Shown here: positions 35,935 through 44,559 of the stretch, one piece after another | Numbering within the stretch: the first letter of the stretch is position 1 | Layout: each line of letters opens with the position of its first letter | Source: an uncultured Clostridia bacterium | GTDB taxonomy: Bacteria; Bacillota; Clostridia; Oscillospirales; Acutalibacteraceae | NCBI GenBank assembly: GCA_947581635.1 | Contig: CANPVE010000013.1 | Location: 1 to 64,000, forward strand | Length of the DNA: 64,000 bases | Reading direction: 5' to 3' | The notes under the pieces: model-generated | Seen by the model: only the letters and a program-made list of their open reading frames with translations | Database searches by the model: none | Told to the model about the DNA's origin: nothing | Translations under genes and position numbers: made by a program

Positions 35935-36085
35935 TAACGGCACATTTGTCCCCGCAGTCTCCCGCAGTATTTGTGTACCGATATGCAGCTTCTCTGTAAA
36001 GCCGGGAAGCATCCGCCGAAAATTCGATAAACTTCCACCCTCGTCAACCCATAGCGTAATATGTCCGAATTGGGTTCAGGCGCTT
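35935..36085 (-). ncRNA. glmS ribozyme (glucosamine-6-phosphate-activated)
   Basis: On the minus strand the leader shows, in order, A-GCGCC (cleavage is 5' of this G), GGTTGACGAGG, TTTATCGA and TTTCGGCGGATG...CCCGGC, the signature blocks of the glmS self-cleaving riboswitch, followed by hairpins before the ribosome binding site at about 35920. Self-cleavage in response to glucosamine-6-phosphate lowers glmS expression. Confidence 0.93.
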
Positions 36086-36143
36086 TTGTCTTACTAAGCT
36101 CGATCGAGTCTCAATTAAACACGAATTCACCCCCTGTCGTTTT

Positions 36144-36250
36144 TATACTAAACTTCAATTAAAAAACACAAAAAATTGCGCACAAAAGCTTGCGTGTGTG
36201 GATTTTGGGCGACGATTTTTTGTCGTATTTTTATTGAGGTTTGGTATTAA
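36144..36250 (+). repeat. palindromic MITE-like repeat, copy 4
   Basis: Starts TATACTAAACTTCAATTAAA and ends TTTTGTCGTATTTTTATTGA, with core TTGCGTGTGTGGATTTTGGG. Upstream of the glmS ribozyme. The remaining 36251-36445 is AT-rich; I see nothing else in it. Confidence 0.8.
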
Positions 36251-36445
36251 ACACCGATTTATTATAAAAATATATTAAAAAATCAGTATTCAAATGTATT
36301 AAACCACAAATTATACAATCTGTCAACATCATCAAATACACTTTCTCACAAAGAGCATAATAAATTATTGATATTATACAAGTAAAGCTGTATCACATCA
36401 TAAATAATCTTATTACCTGAATTACCGGAAAAGCATATCTTAAAT

Positions 36446-37375
36446 TCAACCCGCCATTATAACTATAGTACACCATATTGGTATTGTTATAAGCGAAAGC
36501 ACGGTGCTAAATACTACGCATTTTGTGGCAAAATACTCATCTCCGCCGTACTTTGCGGCCAATATAGCCGTTGTGGTACCCGCAGGCATTCCCGCAAGCA
36601 CGGTCGATACGCCCATCAGCAGCGGTTCGACGTGAAACAGCATACACCCTATGTACACTACAAGCGGAATAAGCACCAGCCTCAATCCAGAATACAGCAC
36701 CGTAACTTTGCTTATCAGTGTTTTCAGGTTGACTTCCGCCAAGATTGACCCTATAATGAACATTGAAGTGGCGGTTGTGCAGCCGCCTATTGTGGATATA
36801 GTGCGCGTGACAAACCCGGGCAGCTTAAGCTGAGTTATCATCAGAAACAAACCTATTGCCACAGCGATTATGCAAGGGTGAGTGGCAACCTTTTTGACCA
36901 ATTGCTTCTTGTCGGTAGTGTGTGTGAAGTAGGACACGCCCGCCGACCACATGACTATTCTGAGAGGTATCAGATAGATGGAGGCGTAAAGCAATCCCAG
37001 CGAGCCAAACACCGACTCCGCTATCGGATTTCCCATAAATCCAGCATTGGAGCACACTGTCGCGTATTGCAGCACTTCTTTTTTGCCCTGCTCCGCCTTG
37101 TTGTAGCAGAATCGGCTTATCGTGGTACACATAATCTGTATCAGAACGGAAATAAGCAGTACTACTCCGCAGCTTATAAATATTTTATAGGAGAATTCAA
37201 TCATAAAAGAGTATATGATATTACATGGCAGAATTATGTTGATTATCAGGTCGGTCAGGCTTTTTTTGCCAGCATCGGTTATTGTCCCAGTCTTTCGGGC
37301 AACAAGTCCTATTATCAGCATGAGCAGCAGCATTCCCTGAAGCTCAACCAGATTTTTAAAACCGTCAATATTCAT
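36446..37375 (-). CDS. AEC-family transporter (auxin-efflux-carrier-like permease)
   Basis: 309-residue integral membrane protein with about ten transmembrane segments in two bundles of five. The conserved LPCNIIYSF and NAGFMGNPI regions at the crossing helices fit the AEC/BASS fold. Bacterial members export or take up carboxylates such as malate. Substrate unknown. A hairpin followed by a U-rich stretch lies in its leader (see 37463-37503). It is divergent from the DUF6873-like gene. Confidence 0.9.
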   Translation of the reverse strand: MNIDGFKNLVELQGMLLLMLIIGLVARKTGTITDAGKKSLTDLIINIILPCNIIYSFMIEFSYKIFISCGVVLLISVLIQIMCTTISRFCYNKAEQGKKEVLQYATVCSNAGFMGNPIAESVFGSLGLLYASIYLIPLRIVMWSAGVSYFTHTTDKKQLVKKVATHPCIIAVAIGLFLMITQLKLPGFVTRTISTIGGCTTATSMFIIGSILAEVNLKTLISKVTVLYSGLRLVLIPLVVYIGCMLFHVEPLLMGVSTVLAGMPAGTTTAILAAKYGGDEYFATKCVVFSTVLSLITIPIWCTIVIMAG

Positions 37376-37462
37376 AGCTCTTATTTACCTCCGGATTTTT
37401 GCGGACCGATACACGCGACCCCATATAATTTTAACACTTTATCTTTTGAAATTCAAGACAAA

Positions 37463-37503
37463 AAGAACAGCAGAACGCATACCGTGAGGTACACATCCTG
37501 CTG
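37463..37503 (-). terminator. terminator-like hairpin in the AEC gene leader
   Basis: On the minus strand CAGCAG...TACC-TCAC-GGTA...CTGCTG is followed by TTCTTTTTGTC. It sits upstream of AEC with no minus-strand gene before it, so it may be an attenuator or an isolated terminator. Confidence 0.5.
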
Positions 37504-37728
37504 AACGAAAGAAATAGTGAGTGGTGCTATTACACATTCTTTCGATATAAATAATATCGTAAAGTTGGCATTATGTCAATATTTAGCAATATAAATACAC
37601 AAATTATTAACATTAAGTCCTTATTAAATATCTTATTAAATATTATTGAAGCTTTTTTATATATAAATATTATTTTGTTACCGAACAAAAATATACCAAT
37701 TCAAGGTCAAAAAGGCAGGTTTAATCAA

Positions 37729-38397
37729 ATGAATATAAATAATGCTGGGAAAATATATATATCCGAAAATTCAAATCCTCAGATTCGCGAATATCTTACA
37801 CACAAAGGTTTCAATCTTCGTCTTATTGCTGCCAATGAAATTACATACCTAGCCGTGTGTACTCACGCGGATATACTGTTTTGTCGAATGGGCGCGGGTC
37901 AAACGGCCGAGATATTTGAGGGCGACCCGTGCGAACTGGGCTTCAATTATCCATATAATGTAAAATTCAACGCCGTATGTCTCGACAGGTATTTTATTCA
38001 CAATCTCAAATACACATCTCCCGCCTTGCTGGAGCGCGCAAGGTCTATGGGACTGGAACTTGTCAATGTAAAACAGGGATACACCAAATGCAATACGGTT
38101 GTGGTTGACGGCAGTTCAATTATCACAGCCGACGAAGGAATATTGAAGGTTGTGAAAAATTATTCCGATATAGACGCGCTTCAAATCCGTCAGGGATTTG
38201 TTGAACTGCGCGGTTTTGAATACGGTTTTCTCGGCGGCGCGTCGGGCAGGGTGAGAGATGAGATAGTATTTAACGGCGATCTCTCCGCGCACCCGAATTT
38301 CGAGGAAATACGCGATTTTATCGAAATCCGCGGGCTTTCGGTAAAATACTTTCCCGAATACCATCTCGAAGACATAGGAAGCATAATTGCAGAATAA
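37729..38397 (+). CDS. DUF6873-like protein (GME-fold candidate)
   Basis: 222-residue protein that resembles the DUF6873 family, thought to have the arginine-deiminase/GME propeller fold; sequence motifs such as KCNTVVVDGSSIITADEGI and FLGGASGRV fit. Function unknown. I start at ATG 37729, with GGCAGG 9 bases before it; the longer frame to 37573 is AT-rich and low in coding quality. It is the only plus-strand gene in this part. The upstream AT-rich gap probably holds promoters for both divergent genes. Confidence 0.7.
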   Translation: MNINNAGKIYISENSNPQIREYLTHKGFNLRLIAANEITYLAVCTHADILFCRMGAGQTAEIFEGDPCELGFNYPYNVKFNAVCLDRYFIHNLKYTSPALLERARSMGLELVNVKQGYTKCNTVVVDGSSIITADEGILKVVKNYSDIDALQIRQGFVELRGFEYGFLGGASGRVRDEIVFNGDLSAHPNFEEIRDFIEIRGLSVKYFPEYHLEDIGSIIAE

Positions 38398-38500
38398 CGC
38401 TAATCACGGTCTCCTTCCCTGTATTCTGACAGAACAGCCATTTAATTTTAAAAACGGAAAGAGTTTGGTGGAAAGATTACTTGCTTTTTATTGGCCTAAA

Positions 38501-38610
38501 CTTTTCTTTAATCTTGTTGTGTTTTGCCCCACTCTCCGCAAGGACGCCGCCTCCATGCCTCCGCCAAGAGGAATTATCCTTCTGGACTCCCGTATTCCTT
38601 CCATACCGTC
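38501..38610 (-). repeat. GC-richer dispersed repeat, copy E (partial)
   Basis: On the minus strand GGGAGTCCAGAAGGATAATT, CCTCTTGGCGGAGGCATGGA and GCGGAGAGTGGGGCAAAACA follow the order of copy B with heavy divergence. Confidence 0.5.
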
Positions 38611-38630
38611 AAAAAACTCAGGCAATTTAT

Positions 38631-38676
38631 AAAACGGCAAATTACCGCGCTTTTTATTTCGCGATAATTTGCCGTT
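38631..38676. terminator. bidirectional terminator at the end of the purine operon
   Basis: Stem AAACGGCAAATTAC/ATAATTTGCCGTTT with GCGC/CGCG in the upper part; T-runs on both sides. It serves purD on the minus strand. Confidence 0.8.
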
Positions 38677-38693
38677 TTTATCTGATAAAAAAA

Positions 38694-39968
38694 TTACTTT
38701 TGCTTATATGCTCTGCCTATATCAGTGCGATAATGCGCGCCCTTAAACTTAATGCCTTCGACCGCATCATATGCATTTGCAAGCGCCTCGTCAAGCGTCG
38801 CGCCCTTTGCGGTGACGCCGAGCACCCGTCCGCCGTTGGTGACAAATTCGCCGTCTTTAAACGCGGTGCCGGCGTGGAACACTGTCGCGCCCTCGACCTG
38901 ACCGTTTACATCTAATCCCTGAATGGCGATGCCCTTGTCGTATTTGCCGGGATATCCCCCTGAAGCCATAATTACGCAGGCACACGCTCCATCATACCAT
39001 TCCACGTCGAGTTCTCCCAGCTTCCCGTCAATGACCGCGTTGACCACCTTAGAGAAGTCGGTTTTGAGACGGGGCAGCACGACTTGTGCCTCCGGATCAC
39101 CGAAACGGCAGTTGTATTCGATAACCTTGGGGCCGTTGGGCGTAAGCATAAGCCCAAAGTACAGACAGCCCTTGAATGTTCTGCCCTCGGCGTTCATGGC
39201 GTCAACGGTAGGCAGGAATATTTTTTCCATGCATTCCTTTGCCACCTCGTCCGTATAATAGGGATTTGGACTTATTGTACCCATTCCGCCCGTATTGGGG
39301 CCGAGATTGCCGTTGAATACGCGCTTGTGATCCATCGAGGAAACCATGGGCTTTATGCACTTGCCGTCTGTGAAAGCGAGCACCGACACTTCGGGACCTG
39401 TAAGAAATTCCTCAATGACAATATTGTTGCCCGAGTTGCCAAAGATCTTGTCCTCCATTATGGAGTGAATGGCATTCCGCGCCTCCTCAAAATTCTCGGC
39501 TATAACAACGCCCTTTCCTAACGCCAGACCGTCCGCCTTGATTACTGTGGGATAGCTGTTCTGCACCTTGATGTAATCCATAGCCGCTTTCGGATCGTTG
39601 AACACCTCGTAAGCCGCGCTGGGAATTCCATACTTCTTCATAAGTTCTTTAGAAAAAACCTTGCTGCCCTCGATGATGGCTGCCCTCTTATTTGGACCGA
39701 ACGCACGGATTCCGCGCTCGGTCAGAGCGTCAACCATACCGAGTACCAACGGATCGTCGGGCGCCACAAATACGCAGTCCACTTTCAGTTTTTCCGCGAG
39801 CTCTACAACCCCGTCGATATCGGTGGCCGCCACGTCAAACACTTCCGCGTCTTTGGAGATGCCGCCGTTCCCGGGCGTGCAGTAGATTTTGTCGACGTCG
39901 GAACTTTCCTTGAGCTTGCGGATAATGGTATGCTCACGTCCGCCGCCGCCAACTACCAGATATGTCAT
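38694..39968 (-). CDS. purD: phosphoribosylamine-glycine ligase
   Basis: 424-residue ATP-grasp ligase for step two of purine synthesis. The N-terminal GGGGREHTI, the ATP-grasp lid KADGLALGKGV and the C-terminal PEAQVVLPRLKTD are present. It is the last gene of the purine operon and is preceded by a truncated acetyltransferase reading frame that ends 4 bases upstream of its ATG. A bidirectional terminator follows. Confidence 0.97.
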   Translation of the reverse strand: MTYLVVGGGGREHTIIRKLKESSDVDKIYCTPGNGGISKDAEVFDVAATDIDGVVELAEKLKVDCVFVAPDDPLVLGMVDALTERGIRAFGPNKRAAIIEGSKVFSKELMKKYGIPSAAYEVFNDPKAAMDYIKVQNSYPTVIKADGLALGKGVVIAENFEEARNAIHSIMEDKIFGNSGNNIVIEEFLTGPEVSVLAFTDGKCIKPMVSSMDHKRVFNGNLGPNTGGMGTISPNPYYTDEVAKECMEKIFLPTVDAMNAEGRTFKGCLYFGLMLTPNGPKVIEYNCRFGDPEAQVVLPRLKTDFSKVVNAVIDGKLGELDVEWYDGACACVIMASGGYPGKYDKGIAIQGLDVNGQVEGATVFHAGTAFKDGEFVTNGGRVLGVTAKGATLDEALANAYDAVEGIKFKGAHYRTDIGRAYKQK

Positions 39969-39972
39969 ATTT

Positions 39973-40323
39973 TCATGTCATTCCTTCCAAAAAATTGATT
40001 TCGTATCTCATTGCAATATAAGGTGACACCGAATCCTCTGACGTATACACATTCAGAACTTCACCCACTCTCCCGTTAATAAAGTGGGGATTGGGCGGTT
40101 TGTCTACCACAAGCAAAAAGGCGGTGGCAACAATTCTGTCATCGTCTTTAGCTATAAATGCGATGAGGTCCTCGTTTAAATGCGTTTGAAAGTATATCGG
40201 CAGCCGCTTTCGCATCGCCGACAAATCAGCCTCGGAAATCGTACCCTGATCACATTTGACAAACGCAATTCTCATATTGGCAAGCTGCGGAATATCTGCT
40301 GTTTCCGCCATTCCAAATGTCAT
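39973..40323 (-). CDS. truncated GNAT acetyltransferase
   Basis: 116-residue product that begins like a GNAT protein (IPQLANMRIAFVKCDQG, then IAFIAKDDDRIVATAFLLV and VGEVLNVYT, the beta4 strand before the acetyl-CoA loop). After NVYTSED the expected R-x-x-G-x-G/A loop and second half are missing and the frame ends soon in a short unrelated tail. It is probably non-functional, though still an open frame in the purine operon, between the AICAR transformylase gene and purD. Confidence 0.65.
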   Translation of the reverse strand: MTFGMAETADIPQLANMRIAFVKCDQGTISEADLSAMRKRLPIYFQTHLNEDLIAFIAKDDDRIVATAFLLVVDKPPNPHFINGRVGEVLNVYTSEDSVSPYIAMRYEINFLEGMT

Positions 40324-40329
40324 ATTAAA

Positions 40330-41505
40330 TCAGTGATGGAACAGGCGGATACCTGTGAACACCATGGTCATGCCGTACTTGTTGCAAGTCTCGATAACAT
40401 TGTCGTCGCGTATGGAACCGCCGGGCTGTGCGATATACTGAACGCCGCTCCTCTTGGCGCGTTCGATATTGTCACCGAACGGGAAGAACGCGTCGCTGCC
40501 CAGCGATACGCCGCTCATCGTGGCAAGCCATGCCTTCTTCTCCTCTTTGGTGAACGGTTCGGGCTTCTCGGTGAAAAACATCTCCCATGTGCCGTCCGCC
40601 AACACGTCCTCGTAATCGTCACTGATATAAACATCGATTGTATTGTCGCGGTCGGGGCGGCGAATGTCCGCCTTGAATGGGAGATTCAAAACCTTCTCAT
40701 TCTGACGGAGATACCAGTTGTCGGCCTTGTTTCCCGCAAGTCGCGTGCAATGAACTCTCGACTGCTGACCCGCGCCCACGCCGATTGCCTGACCGTCCTT
40801 GACATAGCAGACGGAATTTGACTGAGTGTATTTGAGCGTGATGAGCGATATAATCAAGTCGTGCTTTGCGCTCTCTGGCAGATCTCTGCATTCCGTGACA
40901 ATGTTGCTCATCATCTCGTCGTCAATGACAAGCTCGTTTCTGCCCTGCTCGAAGGTGATGCCGTAAACCTGTTTGCGCTCAATCTGTGCCGGGACATAAT
41001 TCTCGTCCATCTTGATAATATTGTAAGTTCCTTTTCTTTTTGACTTGAGAATTTCGAGAGCCTCAGGCTCATAACCGGGGGCAATGATTCCGTCGGAAAC
41101 TTCGCGCTGGATCATCTTTGCGGTGGGAACGTCGCAGACATCAGAAAGTGCGATGAAATCGCCGTATGACGACATTCTGTCCGCGCCTCTTGCCTTGGCA
41201 TAGGCACAGGCGAGCGGAGAAAGTTCGAGATCGTCCACGAAGTAAATCTTTTTGAGCACGTCCGAAAGCGGTGTGCCGATTGCCGCGCCTGCGGGGCTTA
41301 CGTGCTTAAAGGAAGCCGCGGCACAATGGCCTGTGGCCTTTTTAAGCTCGCTCACGAGCTGCCAACTGTTGAATGCGTCGAGCAGATTAATATAACCGGG
41401 TCTGCCGTTTAACACCTCAATGGGAAGATCGCCGCCGTCCTCCATATAGATTCTAGACGGCATCTGATTGGGATTACAGCCGTATTTAAGCATTAATTCA
41501 TTCAT
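40330..41505 (-). CDS. stand-alone AICAR transformylase (PurH C-terminal domain)
   Basis: 391-residue enzyme matching the AICARFT_IMPCHas domain without the N-terminal IMP-cyclohydrolase part. The catalytic Lys-His pair is visible in ASFKHVSPAGAAIG, and DAFFPFGDNIERA, YIAQPGGSIRDD follow. It formylates AICAR with 10-formyl-THF. The missing cyclohydrolase is supplied by the separate PurO-type gene upstream. I start at ATG 41505 with AAGGA about 10 bases before. Confidence 0.93.
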   Translation of the reverse strand: MNELMLKYGCNPNQMPSRIYMEDGGDLPIEVLNGRPGYINLLDAFNSWQLVSELKKATGHCAAASFKHVSPAGAAIGTPLSDVLKKIYFVDDLELSPLACAYAKARGADRMSSYGDFIALSDVCDVPTAKMIQREVSDGIIAPGYEPEALEILKSKRKGTYNIIKMDENYVPAQIERKQVYGITFEQGRNELVIDDEMMSNIVTECRDLPESAKHDLIISLITLKYTQSNSVCYVKDGQAIGVGAGQQSRVHCTRLAGNKADNWYLRQNEKVLNLPFKADIRRPDRDNTIDVYISDDYEDVLADGTWEMFFTEKPEPFTKEEKKAWLATMSGVSLGSDAFFPFGDNIERAKRSGVQYIAQPGGSIRDDNVIETCNKYGMTMVFTGIRLFHH

Positions 41506-41665
41506 GTGATAATTTTCCTTTCGATTAAGAATAAAAATCAAAAATATTCAAGGTCAATAAACGCAAAATTATTTGCAATCTGCTGTTTGATGTGGTATAA
41601 AAAGTTGACACTTTATTTTCAAGGAACGATAATACAATGAAGCAGTAAATAAGGAGAGAAATAAA

Positions 41666-41747
41666 GTGGCAAAAGAAATCGGAGGGGGATAAGGCAGCCA
41701 AAGAATTAGGGATTCCGGAAGGGATCGTCCATATAAGCCTGCTTTAA
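41666..41747 (+). pseudogene. remnant of an IS3-family OrfA transposase
   Basis: A GTG with GGAG upstream begins VAKEIG; after one extra G the frame continues as GDKAAKELGIPEGIVH before a stop at 41745-41747. That is the HTH tail of an OrfA of the IS3 family. Only about 27 codons remain and there are no inverted ends or OrfB. It sits on the opposite strand inside the purine operon, in the 41506-41795 gap between PurO and AICAR transformylase. Confidence 0.6.
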
Positions 41748-41795
41748 GCCTTCGAGGTATCTTTGAGCCAAAGTCATGTCGAATTACTTCTCCGT

Positions 41796-42506
41796 TTATC
41801 TCACGTTCTTGTTGACGATTCTCGTCTCAACCGCGCCGCTTTCAATGTCGATAAAGCGAGTGAAAAGCGACACTTTGTTCTCGCCGTTGAGATTGTTCCA
41901 AACGATGTCGGTAAATTCGTCGATGCTGTCCGTATCAATCGACACCCATGTAGGCTCGCCCTCATAGCTTGGAATCGGGTTGCCGTCGCACTTGTAGGTG
42001 TGAATGAAATGTCCCTGGCCTGCGGGGGTCGCGGTGTACTCAAAGAAATATCTCTGCACCGAGTCGGGATTTCCATTTGCGCTCTTGAGTATAGAGAGCC
42101 TGTAATCGCCGTTCTTTGCCACAACGCCGCTGATTCGGGGAGTAAAATTCGGCCCGTCAGGCTCAAAAGTCCGTGTTCTCAATGCGTCCTCAAAGGTCTT
42201 TCCCTTCGCCATAAAATCATAAACGGTGTCGGTCTGATCGCCGTTGGTTACAATTGTATTGTCTCCCAGCACGCGCACGGGCGCATAGATGATAAGAGAG
42301 GGGTCAACCAGTTTGGACGGGTCAAAAGCCTCGGTGCGGATTCCGCCGTCCTGCTCCACGAATACACGGTTGCGGCTGTTCTCGCTTCTGCCCATTATGA
42401 AATATGCGATAACTGCGCTCTTGCCGCTCTTACTCTTGCCCAACACAATTCCGCGCCCGGGATAAGTGGTAGAGCCAAGTTCCTTTGCAAGGTCAATTAT
42501 TTCCAT
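41796..42506 (-). CDS. purO: IMP cyclohydrolase, PurO type
   Basis: 236-residue enzyme of the PurO (IMP_cyclohyd) family, unrelated to the cyclohydrolase domain of PurH, which closes FAICAR to IMP. Family features are the N-terminal TTYPGRGIVLG and YFIMGRSENSRNRVF motifs and later SGVV. It is known first from methanogens and also from some Clostridia. Together with the adjacent AICAR transformylase it replaces a two-domain PurH. Confidence 0.9.
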   Translation of the reverse strand: MEIIDLAKELGSTTYPGRGIVLGKSKSGKSAVIAYFIMGRSENSRNRVFVEQDGGIRTEAFDPSKLVDPSLIIYAPVRVLGDNTIVTNGDQTDTVYDFMAKGKTFEDALRTRTFEPDGPNFTPRISGVVAKNGDYRLSILKSANGNPDSVQRYFFEYTATPAGQGHFIHTYKCDGNPIPSYEGEPTWVSIDTDSIDEFTDIVWNNLNGENKVSLFTRFIDIESGAVETRIVNKNVR

Positions 42507-42557
42507 AGTTTTAATCTCCTGACATATTTATTTAATCAAGCTGATATATTATTCAAA

Positions 42558-42821
42558 TTATCCGTGTAAGCCTTCGGACTGAAGCTGCATATTTTCCACC
42601 ACTATGTCGTGGATTTCGCCCAGAGACGCACAGTATTCCAGCACCTTCCACGGCTCGTTTGTGTGGAAGTGAATTTTAATCAAATCTTCGTCGCCCACCG
42701 CGAGCAGACAATCTCCTTTGAAATTTTGTGAGATGTAATCGTAAATTTCGTCCTCGTCAAGGTCATGGCCTTCAATCAAAAGCTGTGTGTCAAATTTAAA
42801 TTCCACAACTTCGTTTTCCAT
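42558..42821 (-). CDS. small protein with a DAK/YloV C-terminal-like domain
   Basis: 87-residue protein that resembles the last domain of the YloV/DAK2-like and FakA proteins: the strand-helix pattern with GDCLLAVGDEDLIKIHFHTN, then WKVLEYCASLGEIHDI and NMQ. It lacks the kinase domain. In the purine operon of this lineage it sits between purN and purO; its role there is not known. No ribosome binding site problem is seen. Confidence 0.75.
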   Translation of the reverse strand: MENEVVEFKFDTQLLIEGHDLDEDEIYDYISQNFKGDCLLAVGDEDLIKIHFHTNEPWKVLEYCASLGEIHDIVVENMQLQSEGLHG

Positions 42822-42862
42822 CTTCTATCTCTCCATTTCCAATAAAATATGACAAAGAATCG

Positions 42863-43495
42863 TTAAATTATCTCTGTCTTATTGCCGACTATCTTAATTC
42901 TGCCTTCGCAGAAAAGTGAAACAGCTTTGGGCAAAATCTCCCATTCTGCCTGCCGCATTACGCGGTATTGCAGAATGTCCTCGTTGTCGCCCTGCTCAAT
43001 TGGAACCGCCTTCTGAAGTATAATTGCACCGCCGTCTGTGATTTCGTTGACGAAATGCGCCGTTGCGCCCGTCACCTTCATTCCGCTGGCGAGTACGGCG
43101 GTATGTACCCTCTTGCCGTAAAATCCGTCGCCGCAAAAGAGCGGAATGAGCGAGGGGTGAATGTTTATAATCTTATTGCGGTATTTTTCAATGACGGTCG
43201 GACCGAGTATCGAGAGAAAGCCGGCCAGCACTATCAAATCAATGCCGCGATTTTCCAGCGCTGCTAATATCGCCGCGTCGTATTCTTCGCTTGTGCCGTA
43301 CGCCTTGCGGGATACCACCTCGTTTTCAATGCCCGCCTTTTTTGCGCGCTCTATGGCATACGCCTTGTCATTGCTTGCGAGCACATAGGTAATTCTGCCG
43401 TTCTTTATCTCGCCGCGCTCCTGTGCGTCTATGAGCGCCTGAAGATTGGTGCCGCCGCCCGACACGAACACGGCTATATTCAAAGTGTTCAGCAT
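42863..43495 (-). CDS. purN: phosphoribosylglycinamide formyltransferase
   Basis: 210-residue GAR transformylase using 10-formyl-THF. Motifs: [13 protein letters not shown] at the N-terminus, the catalytic Asn-His region [11 protein letters not shown] and [13 protein letters not shown] with the catalytic Asp. Its start overlaps the purM stop by seven bases, indicating coupled translation. Confidence 0.97.
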   Translation of the reverse strand: MLNTLNIAVFVSGGGTNLQALIDAQERGEIKNGRITYVLASNDKAYAIERAKKAGIENEVVSRKAYGTSEEYDAAILAALENRGIDLIVLAGFLSILGPTVIEKYRNKIINIHPSLIPLFCGDGFYGKRVHTAVLASGMKVTGATAHFVNEITDGGAIILQKAVPIEQGDNEDILQYRVMRQAEWEILPKAVSLFCEGRIKIVGNKTEII

Positions 43496-44538
43496 ATTTC
43501 AACACCTTCTGTGCCGTTTACGACTTCGCCTATCACATAGGCGTTCTCGCCGTTTGCCTTGAGCGTCTCAACAGCCTTGTCGGCCTCGCACGGGTCGACA
43601 GCCACAACCAGACCGACGCCCATATTGAATGTGTTGAACATATCGTGATCGTCGATCTTCCCGTCGCTGACCTTCTGAATGTAATTGAACACGGGCAGCA
43701 CTTCGACCTCGCTGCGCTGAATTTTCGCCATCGTGCCATCAGGCAGCATACGCGGAATATTCTCGTAGAAACCGCCGCCCGTGATATTGGATATGCCGTG
43801 TACGCTGACAGCCTTTTGCAGAGCCAGAACCGACTTGACATAGATTCTGGTGGGAGTGAGAAGTTCTTCTCCAAGCGTCTTGCCGAATTCGTCAATGTAT
43901 GTGCCGATATTCTGCGCGCTCACGCGGAGTGTGGAGCGAACAAGCGAGAAACCGTTTGAGTGCAGACCTGTAGAAGCTACTCCAATAAGCGTATCTCCGA
44001 CCTTGACATTCGCGCAGTCCACAATTTTCTCCTTGTCGGCAAGACCTACGCAGAAGCCCGCGAGGTCATATTCCTCCGGTGGGTAGAAGCCGGGCATTTC
44101 GGCGGTCTCACCGCCGATAAGCGCGCATCCCGCCTGAACGCAGCCCTCGGCAACGCCGCTGACTATCTCAGCCACCTTTTCGGGTATATTCTTTCCCACT
44201 GCCAGATAGTCGAGGAAAAACAACGGCTGTGCGCCGCTGCACGCGACGTCATTGGCGCACATAGCTACGCAGTCGATGCCTACCGTGTCGTGCTTGTCCA
44301 TGAGAAAGGCAATTTTCAGCTTTGTGCCCACACCGTCGGTTCCCGAAACAAGCGTTGGGGTTTTCATACCCGAAAAATCAGGCTCAAACAGACCGCCAAA
44401 GCCGCCTATGCCTGAAACAACGCCGGGAATGTTAGTGCGTGCGACGTGCTTTTTAATCAGTTCAACCGACTTGTATCCTGCCGTTACGTCGACGCCCGCT
44501 TCCTTGTAGCTTTTGCTGTAGCTGTTTGTACTGCTCAT
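43489..44538 (-). CDS. purM: phosphoribosylformylglycinamidine cyclo-ligase
   Basis: 349-residue AIR synthetase. Recognised by [14 protein letters not shown] at the N-terminus, [22 protein letters not shown] and the C-terminal GITNITGGG-like segment ([13 protein letters not shown]). It catalyses ATP-dependent ring closure of FGAM to AIR. Overlaps purN and follows purF by 21 bases. No purL or purQ/purS gene is in this operon segment. Confidence 0.97.
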   Translation of the reverse strand: MSSTNSYSKSYKEAGVDVTAGYKSVELIKKHVARTNIPGVVSGIGGFGGLFEPDFSGMKTPTLVSGTDGVGTKLKIAFLMDKHDTVGIDCVAMCANDVACSGAQPLFFLDYLAVGKNIPEKVAEIVSGVAEGCVQAGCALIGGETAEMPGFYPPEEYDLAGFCVGLADKEKIVDCANVKVGDTLIGVASTGLHSNGFSLVRSTLRVSAQNIGTYIDEFGKTLGEELLTPTRIYVKSVLALQKAVSVHGISNITGGGFYENIPRMLPDGTMAKIQRSEVEVLPVFNYIQKVSDGKIDDHDMFNTFNMGVGLVVAVDPCEADKAVETLKANGENAYVIGEVVNGTEGVEIC

Positions 44539-44559
44539 ATCTAAATTTACCTCCTGAAT

